A stretch of DNA of 64,000 nucleotides from Pomphorhynchus laevis (Eukaryota; Acanthocephala; Palaeacanthocephala; Echinorhynchida; Pomphorhynchidae), in NCBI GenBank assembly GCA_012934845.2, contig WNNJ02001940.1:1-64000 (forward strand), in the 5' to 3' direction. The position numbers were made by a program, and so were the translations under genes. The notes under the pieces are model-generated. The model worked only from the letters and a program-made list of their open reading frames with translations. It searched no databases and had not been told where the DNA came from. Positions 21,700 to 34,337 of the stretch are shown here, one piece after another (within the stretch, counting starts at the first letter, position 1; each line of letters starts with the position of its first letter).

Positions 21700-24600
21700 G
21701 TGCCAGTAGATTAAATATTAAGCTAGCACCTATTGCCAATGAGCATCTTTGTGGAGCGGCCAATGCAACGTATGTTCGACATTCGTCGATCAACGGCTAA
21801 ATAATTGGCAGGCTTGTATCAGCCGTAGGGATAGTCCTTTCATAGACTATCTCAGATCCATTAGATGACGCCAAACAGCGGATTGGACAATGGACTAAAA
21901 GGCGGAAGAGAGTCACAGAGGCCTGTTTCCTTACAGTAGCGATGCTTGGTCATCAAAGGATATTGGGAAAGCGGATATCCGAACAAGCAAAATCACTCTG
22001 ATGACTCCAACGGCAGTTTGGACAATGGACGAAATACGGAAGAGAGTCTCGAAGACCTGCACATCAAGACAATGAAAATGACAAGCAACAAATTTACAAA
22101 ATATAAATAAAATGCAAAGAACAATTGTCAACTCACCACTGACAGGAGGAGTTTTCATTGTCGGGTGCAGTGTGACCAGGCAGTTGTACAGAGACAGTGA
22201 AAGAGGCATCAACATCAGAAGCAGACTAGCCTTCGTGTAAGAACGTTGAATGTTATCTCGATGACGGGGAAGGAACCAGAATTAGTTGAAGAGACGTTTC
22301 GCTTTATTCTTAAAATAGTCAGAGTGACTTCTCTTCACTATTCTGGAACTGGAACTAAACTTTGGATCGAGGTTAAACCTTGAACTATTCGGTAGTTAAC
22401 AACGGAAATCGACGATATGCAGGTGTAGGGATACTTACAAGTCCCCGGTTGTCGTTTGTGGTGGAGAGGTTTAACCCAGTGAACGAAAGACTGGCGTCTC
22501 TGAGACTTTTAGTCAAAGAGGGAAAGGGGATAACTGTTGTGTGTATGCTCCTAACCTTATCTCGTAATTCGCAGTTTTCGTGAAAGATCTTCAGGCTCTG
22601 CTTGATAGTACTCCTGTTAGAGATTCCCGCGTTCTATTGGGTGACTTTAATGCTCATGTTGGTAGCGACAGTAGACTTGGAAGGAAGTGTTAGGAAAGAA
22701 CGGACTCTGATCTGAATGCGAGTGGTGTTGAATTATTGCACTTTTGTTTTCGTAACAAGTTATGCATAACAAACACCATGTTTGAACATAAGAAGATCCA
22801 TAGATGCACATGGCGACAGGAGTTTTACAGACAAATATCAATGATCGATTTTGTAATCGTTTCATCTGATCTGCGACGTTTTGCTCTGGACACTCGTGTG
22901 AAGAGAGGGGCTGAGCTGTCAACCGATCACTACCTTGTAGTTAGTAAACTTCGATGGCCGGATCAGATGCTAGACAAGCCTGGTAAACCCAAACGTTGTG
23001 TGAGGGCGTGATGGGAGCGTCTAGCAGATGTTTCTGTTAAAGAACGTTTTTCTGAGTACATCTAAGAGGACTTATCTCGGTTGCCAGAAGTGAAGAGCAT
23101 TAATCAGGAATGGATGAATTTTAGATCCTCGCTTACCAAAGCAACTGTGAAAATTTGTGGCTCAAAGGCCTTAGGTGTTGTCGCGGAGCAAATACTCGAA
23201 CTGCTTGGTGGACACCAACAGTTCGAGATTTTGTGCAACAGAAGAAGCTGGCTTATAAGGCAACTTTGTCAGATAAATCAGTAGAAGCTGTAGACAAGTA
23301 CCGAAGGACGATGATAGCTTCAGCTCGAGCAGTTATCGAGGCAAAGAATGCTGTTTGGGAGAAGTTTGGAGAGCACTTAGAACTTGATATTAGGTCAACT
23401 TCGAAGGTGTTCTGGAGGACGATCAGGAACCTTCGTGTTGGAAAGCAGAAAACTTCTCAAACTGTATATGACAAGAGGGGATATGTGCGGACTGATATTC
23501 AAGAAATTCTTGGTTGTTGGAAAGAACATTTCAGGAGTCTCCTTAATCCGGTGGATATGCCTTCTTTTGTAGAGCCCTTAGAACCAACGGAAGAGATCAT
23601 CTCTTTGGAAGAGCTCATTACTGTTGAAAAAAACTCCGTAATGGCAAGTATTCTGGAGTAGACGAGATTCGACATAAAACTTTACAGGCTCTCGACGTTA
23701 TTGGCATGAAGTAGGGAAAGGTTCCTAGTGAGTGGCTAACTGGGGTGATGGTACCGATCTTAAAAACAGGTTACCGAACAGTGCGTTCTAGTTATCGGGA
23801 TATAACTCTTATTTGCAAAACTGGTAAGCTATTTGTTAGGATTCTTAAGCAACATTTTCGAGGCACAGTTGCAAGAGGAACAATGCGGCTTTCGTCTAGG
23901 TCGTAGAACTACAGATCAGCTCTTTACAACAGCTCAGCTCTGCTGTCTTGTTGGCTTCTTGTTCTGAGGACTTACAATGCCTACTAGATCGATTCACGAT
24001 GGAATGCCAAGCGGCAGGGATGTTGGTTAGTACCTCTAAGACTGTCTCTTTGTGATCGTCTCGGATTCAGGTGTCAATGTCAATCTGGATTGGGAAAAAG
24101 GTTCTTCCTAATGTTGAGGATTTTAAGTATCTTGAGGTATTGTTTTCGAGGACCGGCAGAAACATCAAGGAGATTGAGAAGCAAATTTGTGCAGCTAACG
24201 CAGGAATGCGTTCATTGTCCAGGTCTGTCGTGGTGAAGCAGGAGTTGAGTCTTCGGGCGAAGCTTTCGGTTTACCACGCATTATTCGTGCCTTTCTTAAC
24301 AGATGGTCATAAGCTATTGGTTATGACCGCAAGGATAATATATCGGATACATGCAACCGAAATGAGGTTCCTTCGCAGTGTGACCGGTCTTAGCCTTAGA
24401 GATAAGATTAGGAATTCGCTAATCCGGGATAGACTCGGAGTAAAGTCGCTGCTTCACATCAAAGAAAGGCAGTTGAGATGACCAGGACAAGTTTTAAGGA
24501 TGTCTAGGGATCGCCTTCCTCGGAGGGTTTTCTAGGCAGGACTCTCTAGAAAGAGACCTCAAAGTAGACATCGATACCGGTGTAGAGATCAAATCTCAAA

Positions 24601-24800
24601 ACTGGCCGAAGATTATCTTGGGCAATATGAAAGAGAACTATGATCTGTTGCCCAGTATCGCGATGCCTGGAGTTGTTTGGTTCATCCACTGCCTCCACGA
24701 TCCGACACTCGAACCAGTGGATGACAGGAAAAATCTTGTGTATTATTATTTGTTTTTTCTTGACAAAAAATTGTTGTTGAAATATAATATTAATAATATT
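21700..24800 (+). mobile_element. LINE of I/Nimb-like type, mostly complete but internally deleted
   Basis: Plus strand. A 5' region with repeated blocks ('gaaatacggaagagagtc' and a variant near 21903) precedes the endonuclease (about 22230-23010). Endonuclease motifs are 'LLGDFNAHVG', 'SMIDFVIVSSDLR' and 'VKRGAELSTDHYLVVSKLRW'. A linker (23081-23661) reads 'RYCRGANTRTAWWTPTVRD'-like and 'VFWRTIRNLRVGKQ' blocks. RT motifs follow only partly: the stretch from the RT middle through the catalytic YADD is absent near 23880-23990. The C-terminal part (24071-24481) has 'FKYLEVLFSRTGR' and 'IHATEMRFLRSVTGLSLRD'. These strings match a LINE type abundant in fish and other animals that I place in the I/Nimb group from memory. 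Several frame changes show it is dead. It lies antisense in a CSTF3 intron. Confidence 0.88.
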
Positions 24801-25085
24801 TCAATATAATATTAATTATTAATACAAAAAATATATATCCATGTTAAAATAGCATGTAAAATATTAAACAATAATATAACATATTTAAATAATATGTTAA
24901 TACAGATATTTTGGCATTTAGTATTAAGTATGTACCAAAGTGATTATTTTTACATATACTTTTCAAAGTAAAGTATTCTACACTAAAGTAAAGTATTTTA
25001 AGTATTAAAGGCAAATTGTAAACTGTTTTCTTCAATAGCTAAAATCATAGTCAGTAAAATGTCTTACACTATGAATTTTAATTAC

Positions 25086-25202
25086 CTCTTCAAAATCAGC
25101 ATAAGCGAAATACATAAGCATGGTATCCTTCATCGTTGATGTTATCGCGGATTCATAAATCCTAGCAGTTTCGTCTAACAACCGCTTTCTTAGCATACTA
25201 TC
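25086..25202 (-). CDS. CSTF3: CSTF3 exon 9 (HAT repeat)
   Basis: A 117-base minus-strand exon of 39 whole codons between 'gtttag' and 'gag|gtaatt'. It reads 'DETARIYESAITSTMKDTML' and then 'MYFAYADFEE', aligning with '[30 protein letters not shown]' of animal CSTF3. The phase is 0 at both ends. Confidence 0.95.
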
Positions 25203-25639
25203 CTAAACACATGGGAATTTACATTATATATTGAGTAATTTTAATAGAAGCAAGAACTATTATGTCCACATGTGTGTTAAAGAAAAAACTATTACAAAAA
25301 CTATTTAAAAAATTGTTACTGAATAATATATAAATTATCGAACATATAATTATATAAAATAAATTATGAAATAATAATTATTAAATGCTTTCGAATTATC
25401 TGCATTAATTTTCACATTTTTCTACATTCATCTACAAACGATATCTACAATTTATTTTTCTAAATTCAAAATCTACTGTATCTAAATTAAAGCCCATAAT
25501 AAAATAATAAATTATCAGTTTGCGAAGAATTGTTCAGATGCAATTTTTGGAAAAATAATAATAAACTATAATAAAACTAGACTTTAATACAACAATTAGT
25601 TAATTTAAATGTTGCCTGATTTAAAATTTTACTATTTAC

Positions 25640-25749
25640 CGTTATGTACACATTTTCTTCTCCACGACTTCGAAGATATTCTGCGCAACCATACCAGATA
25701 TCCATGTGATGGCTATAGCAGAGCAAACATTGTTCGAATGCGAACATCA
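25640..25749 (-). CDS. CSTF3: CSTF3 exon 8 (HAT repeat)
   Basis: A 110-base minus-strand exon between 'atttaag' and 'acg|gtaaat'. It joins exon 7 through a split Val codon and reads 'MFAFEQCLLCYSHHMDIWYG' followed by 'CAEYLRSRGEENVYIT'. Animal CSTF3 has '[26 protein letters not shown]' here. It is overlapped on the plus strand by a chance 76-codon frame that should be ignored. Confidence 0.95.
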
Positions 25750-25994
25750 CTTAAATTTGATAAAATAATTTATTATCGTTATAAGGATAATAATTTTTTG
25801 AAATTAAATTCGAATTTTGATGCAAAAATCGTAAATTGATAATAATTTTCTGTTTAAAATTTTTTATTATTAAATTCTATTTTATTTAATTGTATATAAA
25901 TTTGTTCATAACTATAAAAATTTAATCTAAATTATATCAAGTGTAGATTTACATTAACTTTGATTTAGATACATAAAGTAATTAAATAATAACT

Positions 25995-26370
25995 AATTTT
26001 GATCCATCTTTTTAAATTTTGAATTTTGTTGAAGGATCTATAAATACTAACGACACATCGGATTGTTACTACTTTAAAAATAAAAGTAAGTCATCTTGAT
26101 CCATCTTTTAAATGTGGATTTTTAAGCAGGTTCAATAGGCACTAACGACACATTGGATATTTATTTTACTTTATAAATAAGTTATCTTGATCCATCTTTT
26201 TAAATCTGGAATTTTTGAGCAGGATCAATAAACACTAACGACACACTGAATAGAAGATACTTTAGAAATAAGTAGAAGAAAATAATAGAAGCTACTATAA
26301 ATAAATAATAAACAATAAATAATAGAAGCTACTAGAAATAAGTTAACTTGATCCATCTTTTTCGCATCAT
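25995..26370. repeat. Tandem repeat with units of about 90-100 bp
   Basis: Three full units and a partial fourth begin with 'ttgatccatctttt' (about 26000, 26098, 26189, 26349). Each contains 'actaacgacaca' about 50 bases later. Units differ by 10-20 percent, so the array is not young. It lies in the CSTF3 intron between exons 8 and 7. Confidence 0.85.
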
Positions 26371-26874
26371 AATGGAAAAATAATATCAAAATTATATATT
26401 TAAATTTCATTCTTATATTATTATATTTTCAATATTGTAAAATATCTTTTATCATTATAATCTTATCTACCATATATTAAATGGTAGATATATTAATGTA
26501 TATAATAATAAATATATATTAATGGTAGATACATTAATATATTAATGTATTAATATATTATATATTATAATACTGTATAATATATTATATTAATATTATT
26601 TATTATCTTTATATCATTACCATTTGCATTATCATTACCTATGAAAAGTAAGTTATACTTTTCATTAACTGATCATCAGATCGTCTCAGAATACTAAAAA
26701 TAATTTTTGTAACCAAAATTTACTGACGACATACTTTACGATGATGTCAATGAATTCACCTCATGCTGTCAGATCCTCATCATTTACATTGCTAAACTAA
26801 TTACACCTTTTGCTTTCTTCACAAAATACCAACTTAAATGTCATTAGCAAAAATGTCATTGATGCAATACAAAC

Positions 26875-27115
26875 CTCGCTGAGTAACAAGATATTCATCT
26901 TCACTTCTTATTGAATTGTTCTTTTCCCAGTTTATATACTTCTTCCAGGCTGCTATTTGTTTACGTTCATCTAGAGTTCTCAGAGGTGGGATGCTAACTA
27001 CATTACGGTCAAGAGATCTAGTGACATTATCGAGTTCTTTCGAAGCTCGACGGATGTTAAGATAATCCTTATTAAGTTCTTCTATTGTCTTTTTTGCTAC
27101 TGTCACATTTAGTCC
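26875..27115 (-). CDS. CSTF3: CSTF3 exon 7 (HAT repeats, family signature region)
   Basis: A 241-base minus-strand exon of 80 codons plus one base, between 'ctttaag' and 'cgag|gtttgt'. It reads 'GLNVTVAKKTIEELNKDYLN', 'SLDRNVVSIPP' and 'AWKKYINWEKNNSIRSEDEY'. These correspond to '[22 protein letters not shown]', 'GLDRNAPSVPP' and 'WKKYIQWEKSNPLRTEDQ' of animal CSTF3. The 'DRN...(S)(I/V)PP' and 'W(K/R)KYIxWEKxN' blocks are characteristic of Rna14/CSTF3 and rule out other HAT proteins. It is the longest exon and has no internal stop. Confidence 0.97.
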
Positions 27116-27119
27116 CTTA

Positions 27120-28310
27120 AAGCGTGAACGAATCATTATTTTATAAAATACAAAAAATTATGGAAATCATTCAAATTTAATTTGATCAGTTTTAAAAATT
27201 TTTAAAATACTTTAGCATATAATTCAAAGTTGTTTCATAAAAAGATAATATGTTTTATTTACGTGATTAAAACAAAATTAAGTTGTTGTTTGAATTCTAA
27301 ACTTTTAAATTAAGCATTGATTACATTGGTTTCAGAAAAATATAAAAAAATAACGACCTGGATTTTTAAAATTAGAAACATAGCATTGAAGAATAAACAA
27401 ATGATTAAAATAATAACTTTATCAACTAATGTATTACATTGCATAATAAAAATATAAAGAATTAAAGACCTGAATTTAAAGTCAATAAGCTTCGAATGCA
27501 AGCAACTCTTAAATTTGATAGGACAATTTATTATCGTTTTCTTCATTGATAAGTAAATTGATAATTTACTTTATTGACAATTTTATTGATAATTTAATTC
27601 TTTACTTCGTTAGTAAACAAGAAATTCATTGATTTTTAGTTGACTAATGATTTTTAAAAATTTAAATTTTTAAATTTTTAAATTTAAAAATTTTAATTTT
27701 ATTTACAATATAATGAACAGATGCAAATAAAAGCTTATGAAATATGGAATATCCAGGAGCTTTTGTAATAGTTTTTAATTTTCTATTGAAATACAGAAAA
27801 AATTTGAAATGTTTATATGTAACATTATAGTTATTTAGTTATTTCTGCTGCGCGTTTTCTTAAAACGAAGACATTTAATACTATAAAAGTAATCTTTTTA
27901 TTTCCAAAAGACAAACATTTCAGTCAAAAGCTCTACTTTAGAATAAATTATAGGAACTAAGATGCACATCTTGAACAACTACGAATAAACAAATAAAATA
28001 TAAATAAAAAGTGTAATAATAAACCGAATTGACTAAGATCTAAATTATTGGTCACTGTTATTTCATAAAATTAATTACATATTTTTACTCAATACGAAAT
28101 ATAAACTAAATTATAATAATTATTAAACTAACAAATATAACGTAAACGATTTAATTACAGAGATGCAATGATCACTTAAAGGCAGTCTATTCATGATTAA
28201 CAAAATGTATTTGTATCTGTACAAATGTTTGATTAATCATATACTTTGACATAATAAATTTATCCACAAGAGAAATTTTTTTATTTCGGTCATACACAGT
28301 GACCCTTTTT
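27120..28310. other. AT-rich intron sequence, no recognised feature
   Basis: CSTF3 intron between exons 7 and 6. Long A/T runs, a short foldback at 27651-27700 ('aaatttttaaatttttaaat' region), and no coding remains. Confidence 0.5.
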
Positions 28311-28317
28311 AAGATAA

Positions 28318-28757
28318 TAGTATTTTTGCGATCGTCTTTCTTCGAAAACCTTTGCATTAATTCCTTTAAAAATAAACTAATAAGAAAGATATCATCTCGT
28401 CCTACAGTCTACTGTCCACCCATCAGGTGTTTAGCACCTTATTCAATAGGAAACCTATAACTCACCAAACATTAGGTGTCGTATATCAGATAAAATGTAA
28501 ATAATGTAATTCAACCTACGTGGGTCAGACTAAATGACCATTACACTTTGTAATAAAGGAACATAGTAATGCTCTAAGGAAAGTAGACATGTCACCTGCT
28601 ATTTTGAACAATTCCCTCAATAAAAGACAATAGATTGAGTTCGACGATGTCAGAATACTTGCATAAGAACTAAATAACTATAGGCGTTTAACCTTGAGTC
28701 TATGCACATCAATGACAAAGGAGAAAGAATGCGTTGTGATAAATCGAGATAATACAT
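28318..28757 (+). mobile_element. Penelope-like endonuclease fragment, tandem copy 1
   Basis: First of two head-to-tail copies. It begins 'tttgcgatcgtctttcttcg' and carries 'caacctacgtgggtcag' (encoding the 'TYVGQT' of the GIY-YIG core). It ends in 'atcaatgacaaaggagaaag'. It is decayed relative to copy 2 and has no long open frame. Confidence 0.75.
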
Positions 28758-28763
28758 AGTTGT

Positions 28764-29205
28764 ATTTTTTTGCGATCGTCTATCTTCGATAACATTGGCC
28801 TGAATTCATTTGAAGATAGTCTAAGACGGCAGATATCATCTCGTCCAACAGTCTACTGTCCACCTATCAAGTGTTTAGCATCCTTATTCAAACGGATACC
28901 TAACTCAGCAAACATTAGGTGTTGTATAAAATGTAAAGAATGTGATTCAACCTACGTGGGTCAAACTAAACGATCATTACACCTTAGAATTAAGGAACGT
29001 CGTAATGCTCCAAGGGAATGGGGGTATGCCATCTGCTATTTTGAACAATTCCTTCAATGAAAGAAACAATATTGAGTTCGACGATGTTAAAATACTTGCG
29101 AATAAATTAAATAGCTAGAGGCGTTTAATACTTGAGTATATGCACATCAATGACAAAGGAGAAAGAATGCATGTTAATAAATAAAACTATAATTTAAGAA
29201 TTACC
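28764..29205 (+). mobile_element. Penelope-like endonuclease fragment, tandem copy 2
   Basis: The open part (28770-29060) reads 'RCCIKCKECDSTYVGQTKRS' followed by 'LHLRIKE'. This is the GIY-YIG endonuclease of Penelope-like elements, in which a Cys pair precedes the 'YVGQT' core and a basic helix with 'RIKEH' follows. Downstream, in another frame, are the family's 'EFDDVKIL' and 'LEYMHIN' motifs. The RT normally encoded upstream is not present. Only the endonuclease half was duplicated, so the tandem arrangement predates or accompanied 5' truncation. It lies antisense in the CSTF3 intron between exons 7 and 6. Confidence 0.85.
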
Positions 29206-29470
29206 ATCGATAGTATAGACAGAGAAAATTTCTTCATATTCTTCCGTATTAATTATAGGGCAATTTTTTTTGAAAACAAGTATTATCTAGAAAATGTCAC
29301 TGTGTATGACCGAAACAATACAATACATTTCTTATTTAATTTACTTGAACTGTAAGACATGAATGTAATGCATGAATAAGAATACAGAATGCATGAATAG
29401 CATTTTATGATAACAATGCATTTATTATTTAATTTGCTTGAACTATAGACAGTTTAAACCCAATATTTAC

Positions 29471-29597
29471 ATTTTCAAATGCGCAATAATCTTTCCAAAT
29501 CAGTTCGATATTTGATAGGGGTGTCTGTATTGCTTGTTGATAAACCTTTCGAATAGCTGCACACTTTTGATTTTCCGCATACGATCCACTCGCTTCT
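29471..29597 (-). CDS. CSTF3: CSTF3 exon 6 (HAT repeat)
   Basis: A 127-base minus-strand exon between 'ctctctag' and 'aat|gtaaat'. It joins exon 5 through a split Ile codon and reads 'EASGSYAENQKCAAIRKVYQ' and 'IELIWKDYCAFEN'. Animal CSTF3 has '[20 protein letters not shown]' and 'IEQLWRDYNKYEE'. The 'GSYAENQ' block is strongly diagnostic of the family. Confidence 0.97.
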
Positions 29598-30124
29598 CTA
29601 GAGAGCAAAAAGCATTTAATATAAAATAAAGATATTTTTAAAATTATTAACAAATATAATTTACAATAAATAAAGTTTATTTGAATTATACTTTGGTTAG
29701 AAGAACTAAAATAGATCACAACATTGTTTATTCTACAAATTTTTAAATAAGCAATTTATTTGTTTATTCAATTTATTTAATAATAAATTAAATATTTATT
29801 CGATAGCAATTAATATATTTTATTAAACAATATTAATTAATTATGTATTATAGTAAAATAATATTAATTTAAGTTAATATTAATTTAATTAATTAATTAA
29901 TTAATTTATTAATTAGCAAATTTAACAATTATTTTCTATATTTGAAGTTATATTATCGAGAAATGTAGTTGAATCTTTGTATGTGCAAACGAAATATATA
30001 TAAAATATGTAAATACTTGGCTTAACGCGCGAAAAAATATTAACCCATCAGTGTTCATTCAATTTTGATTAAAATTAACATTAATTTTAAAGCAATTTAA
30101 AGACGTAAATTTAAATATTATTTA

Positions 30125-31240
30125 TAAATTATTTATATTATAAGCCATAAATAAAATTATTTAAATTAAAAAATATATATTAAATACAAACAAATAAAAT
30201 TAATAATATTTATAAGCATTCATTGCCTTTACGTAACATTCGTCTCCGCTGCTAATTAAGGCCGTCTAATTGTATAGTCAGATCACGATTAAGCTACTCC
30301 AGATGTTATGTTATTATCTACGTATGTTTATAAAAAATTAATTGGTAAAGTTCATTTGATCTCTAACTGCTATAAACATTTATGGAATGATCATATTTAA
30401 AAATCAAACAAGAAATTAATTTTTATTTCGTCGACTGATTTGAAGAGCATCAGAAAAATTAAAGTTGAAATAAAATTGAAATATTTTTGGTGATGTCGAC
30501 AACAGCATCATTATGAAGATGTCGTCAACATCAGAATGTCAAACAATTTTTAATTCAAAATGTTGTCAGAGTGACAATATCTTTTGGTATTTAAAATTAT
30601 TATTAGGATTTATTTTATTATATAAAAAATAAGAATACAAATGTTTATCGGAAATATTTAATGTAAAGATAATTTATTTTTATTAATTAAAAATAAATAC
30701 CGAGTTTTATTTTATTTTGTTTTTAGACAAAATATTTAATATTTTGTCTTAATACTTTTTTAGCACAAAAAATATTATTTAATCAATATATTTTGTTTAA
30801 AAAATTTCTTATCATTGAAGACTTTGTAAAGATTAACAAAGAAAAGTACAAATATAGTCATACAAGTAAACTATGTTTTATGCGGTGCATCCAGATGGAA
30901 CGGGACTGTCCCGGAGAGGCTTTCCTGAATACATGCCGGGTTTCCCCTCTGAATCACCGCGCTTATGCGTTGAAATAAAAATGTCTTTGCCCGCCAGTTT
31001 TTTTGCAGATAATGTTTAATCGCTTTCCCACCGAGGTCAGGGAATAATAACATAACATCTGGAGTAGCTTAATCGTAATCTGACTATACAATTAGACGGC
31101 CTTAATTAGCAGCGGAGACGAATGTTACGTAAAGGCAATGAATGCTTATAAATATTATTAATTTTATTTGTTTGTATTTAATATATATTTTTTAATTTAA
31201 ATAATTTTATTTATGGCTTATAATATAAATAATTTTAAAG
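30125..31240. repeat. Long near-identical inverted repeat around a 0.7-kb core
   Basis: The arm at about 30125-30319 and its reverse complement at about 31043-31240 match almost base for base. In the 95 bases I compared closely, only one difference was seen ('gtcagatcac' against 'gtcagattac' when both are read in the same orientation). The enclosed core is AT-rich on the left. From about 30880 to 31045 it is much richer in G and C, reading 'cgggactgtcccgg' and 'gaatcaccgcgcttatgcg', unlike anything else nearby. Possible explanations are a foldback-type transposon, a recent inverted duplication, or an assembly or library chimera. It sits in the CSTF3 intron between exons 6 and 5. Confidence 0.85.
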
Positions 31241-31284
31241 AAATTGATTTGCTTTAATATGTAGATGTAAAATTTTTCACTTAC

Positions 31285-31386
31285 ATTGATTTAAGAAATG
31301 TGATATATTCGATCCATAATGTATTTGACATTACATCCATACCAACCCGTTTGAGGGCATATTCGTAAGCTTGTGATATAATCGTT
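31285..31386 (-). CDS. CSTF3: CSTF3 exon 5 (HAT repeat)
   Basis: A 102-base minus-strand exon between 'ttattaag' and 'aat|gtaagt'. It reads 'TIISQAYEYALKRVGMDVMS' and 'LWIEYITFLKS', aligning with 'KMAQAYDFALDKIGMEIMS' and 'IWVDYINFLKG' of animal CSTF3. The phases join exon 4 (AA|A) and exon 6 (AT|A). Confidence 0.96.
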
Positions 31387-31389
31387 CTT

Positions 31390-34337
31390 AATAAAAATCA
31401 CAGAATAATAACTAACGGTTGTGAATCATTTCAGATGAATTTTATCTATTTATATAGAAATAAACACGTTCTAGAGAAAGTATAAAAGGGAATATAACAA
31501 ATATAAATCGATATCAGTAATGCCAATTGTAAAACGATATGGACAACGTTTTTAATTTTGGGCATCAACTGTATTACAATTTACGCTAATCGTACATCGA
31601 TAAAGTATAGGTAAATAAAATTGAAACTACCGGACTCAACATTTTGAACGTTTTCATTCAAAATCTTCGAAAAACAAGTCAGTTTTCCAAATGTATCCGA
31701 TCCACACACAGATGTTAAGCATCGACTGAATCGCAGTCGTATGCAGTACTTACAGTACTTATTGTATATCATCACTTTCATCACCAATACAATTGAGTTT
31801 AAGTTAATTGTACTATTGAATATTATTAAATTCTCAACAAAATTTGAATTTTAGAGAGGGATCAACAAAACACAAATACAGCCAAATTATCATTAAGCAA
31901 AATTTTAACCAAATAATTTATTCAAAATTTTAGATTTTAAGTAAAAATTTAAGATTAAAACTAATTTATTTTTTATTATAAAGTGAATGATGATAAGAAT
32001 ATATTTATTTTTTTTATTATAAAGTCGCTAATCTGAAATTACTCAGACGGAACTAATCGTAAGATTTACTGCAGCTAGCAGCTAGATAAGCATAAAAAAA
32101 TATATTTTTTGTTTGTTCTTTTCTACAATTCCAATGTAGCCTTAATTTACTGAAGCTTGCGAAATACAAAATTATATTATATTATACTATAAAAAATATA
32201 TTTAAGCGAAAAAAATATGGGTGGATAATATCATCGTTAATATTTTTGCTTTACGGTCCTTACAGAACATGAAGTTAGCAGAATATAAAATTAAATTAGT
32301 GTTCATTGATCTTAAATTTTAAATTAAAAAATGGATATACATGAGTTAATTTTTTATTTTCGATAAATAATTTTTTTATCATCATTATATAAAGAGTAGG
32401 CTAATTTAGACATAAGGAATTTGGTTAAGAAAAATACTGAGGAGATATCCAAACATAAGTTAGAAATTTGCAATGTATCCACAATACATTGTCTAGAAGA
32501 GCAGATAAAAATGGATAGAATTGTTAAAATATAAAATTAAATAAAAAATTAAATAAATATAATATTATTAACATATCATTATATTAATATATTATTATAA
32601 ATCATTTGCTACATCAATATGTAGTAAGTTCAATATTTATGTATTAGAACATATTTCAATTTTATCATTTGTGATTCTTTCATTCCTGATTTACTGTCTT
32701 TACAGAACATGATTTTAAATTTTGATATTTAAGATATTTTTATTTCTGAATGTACAATACAATTTTTCAAAATTTTCTTTGTATTAGAACATATTTCAAT
32801 CTAATTAGGTCAAGCAATATCTAAATTAAACTTATTTAAATGTGGTCTTCAATAGAAGTCATAAAGTCATTGTTATTGAACATTAGTAGTACATGGTATG
32901 CTATATATTAATTGGCTTATATAAATAGTGGGTTCTATAATTATTTTTTAAGATTCAGATATCTAAATGTTTAAAAAAAATAATATTTAAAATTTAATTT
33001 ATAATAAAATAATTTTATTATTAAATAATTTTAATAATTTTATTATTAAATTTTAATTTGTAAATTAATTAATTTATTTATAATTATAAATTAATATATT
33101 ACTATTGATTTAATATAAAAACATTTATATAATATTTTAATATAAAAGCTGTACTAATAGTAAAATTGACAAGTTAGCAGTCAAGTAAGTGTTTAAGAAA
33201 AAACTACATCTTATTAAATTTACTACATAAATATGTAGTAAGTTCAATATTTATGTATTAAAACATATTTCAATCTAATTAGGCCAAGCAATATCTCAAT
33301 TAAACAAATTTTAATTACAAATCCAAAGAGTAAATTAATATATTACTAATATTATTTAATATTATTAAATATGTAGCTGATTTATTTAAAGAAGACTGTA
33401 GACTAAAACATCAACACAATAAAATATTGTTTAATATTTATTAATCGGATTGTATAAATAGTGGGTAATCAGTTGTAATCACCTAATTGTTAGTCACATA
33501 ATCTGCCGACTCACTTAAACCGGCATTCAACACGTTATTTGATATGTCATTTGATTGCTTTACATGTTTAACGATATTATTCGTTGACATAAGTATCGGC
33601 GACGAAAACTTAGTAAATATCTCTGCACAGCATACATCTCTTTTACATCACAATGTCGATGAAACGCATTATCTGAAGACAGCTCCGATTTCTTTGTCAG
33701 AGCATTTTGCTTGAATTTTTCGTTTGTAAATATTTGGAGAGAAAATAATTCAATCGATCATCTCGTATATTGCTTTGTTGTATAAAATGCTTCAGTATAT
33801 ATTGATTCCCATTAAATGTATTAATAATTTTTTGTAATGGAATCACCTAATTGCTAGTCCAGATATATAGGCTTGTATTTTTATATTGTATAGATATAGT
33901 TTAACTTGAGCTATTTTACAAGTCAAACATTGTAATTAGTTATAGCTTTTTAACCAAGAATATTAAGTGAACAGACAAGAATAGTAAGTCAATAATTAAA
34001 TATTAACAGATTAAATGTTTAAAGATTAAAATATAAAGAAATCTATGAATCGGTGCAGTTGAGGATTATGGCCTGATTTATTTAAAGAAGACTGGAGATT
34101 AAAACATCCTACAATAATATATTGTATATTATTTATTAATCGGCTTATATAAACAATCAGTGGTAAAAATTCCTTTTTAGATTAAGATATTTTAATTTTT
34201 AAATTTATGTAATAAATTGTGTATTTTTAGCTAATTATTTAGTAAATTAGACAACGCCCGTTTTGTGAAAATAATCAATTGGTAGCATTCAAAATTGAAA
34301 ACTGAAAAAGCACAGAAGCAGCAAAACCGAAACTTAC
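31390..34337. repeat. AT-rich intron with diverged copies of a short dispersed repeat
   Basis: CSTF3 intron between exons 5 and 4. Related blocks with 'tgatttatttaaagaagact' and 'tattaatcggcttatata'-like ends recur near 33369-33480 and 34074-34170, with a partial relative near 32900-32960. 'tatgtagtaagttcaatatttatg' occurs at about 32620 and again at 33232. These are old copies of an unidentified repeat. Nothing coding was seen. Confidence 0.6.

Noticed and set aside
25609-25839. 76-codon plus-strand ORF
   Set aside because: It is the antisense shadow of CSTF3 exon 8, whose minus-strand reading aligns with the family and has matching splice sites.
30793-31053. Two short ORFs in the core of the inverted repeat as a bacterial gene
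   Set aside because: The composition is suggestive but I recognise no protein. Without a search, calling contamination or transfer would be a guess, so it is kept only as a finding.
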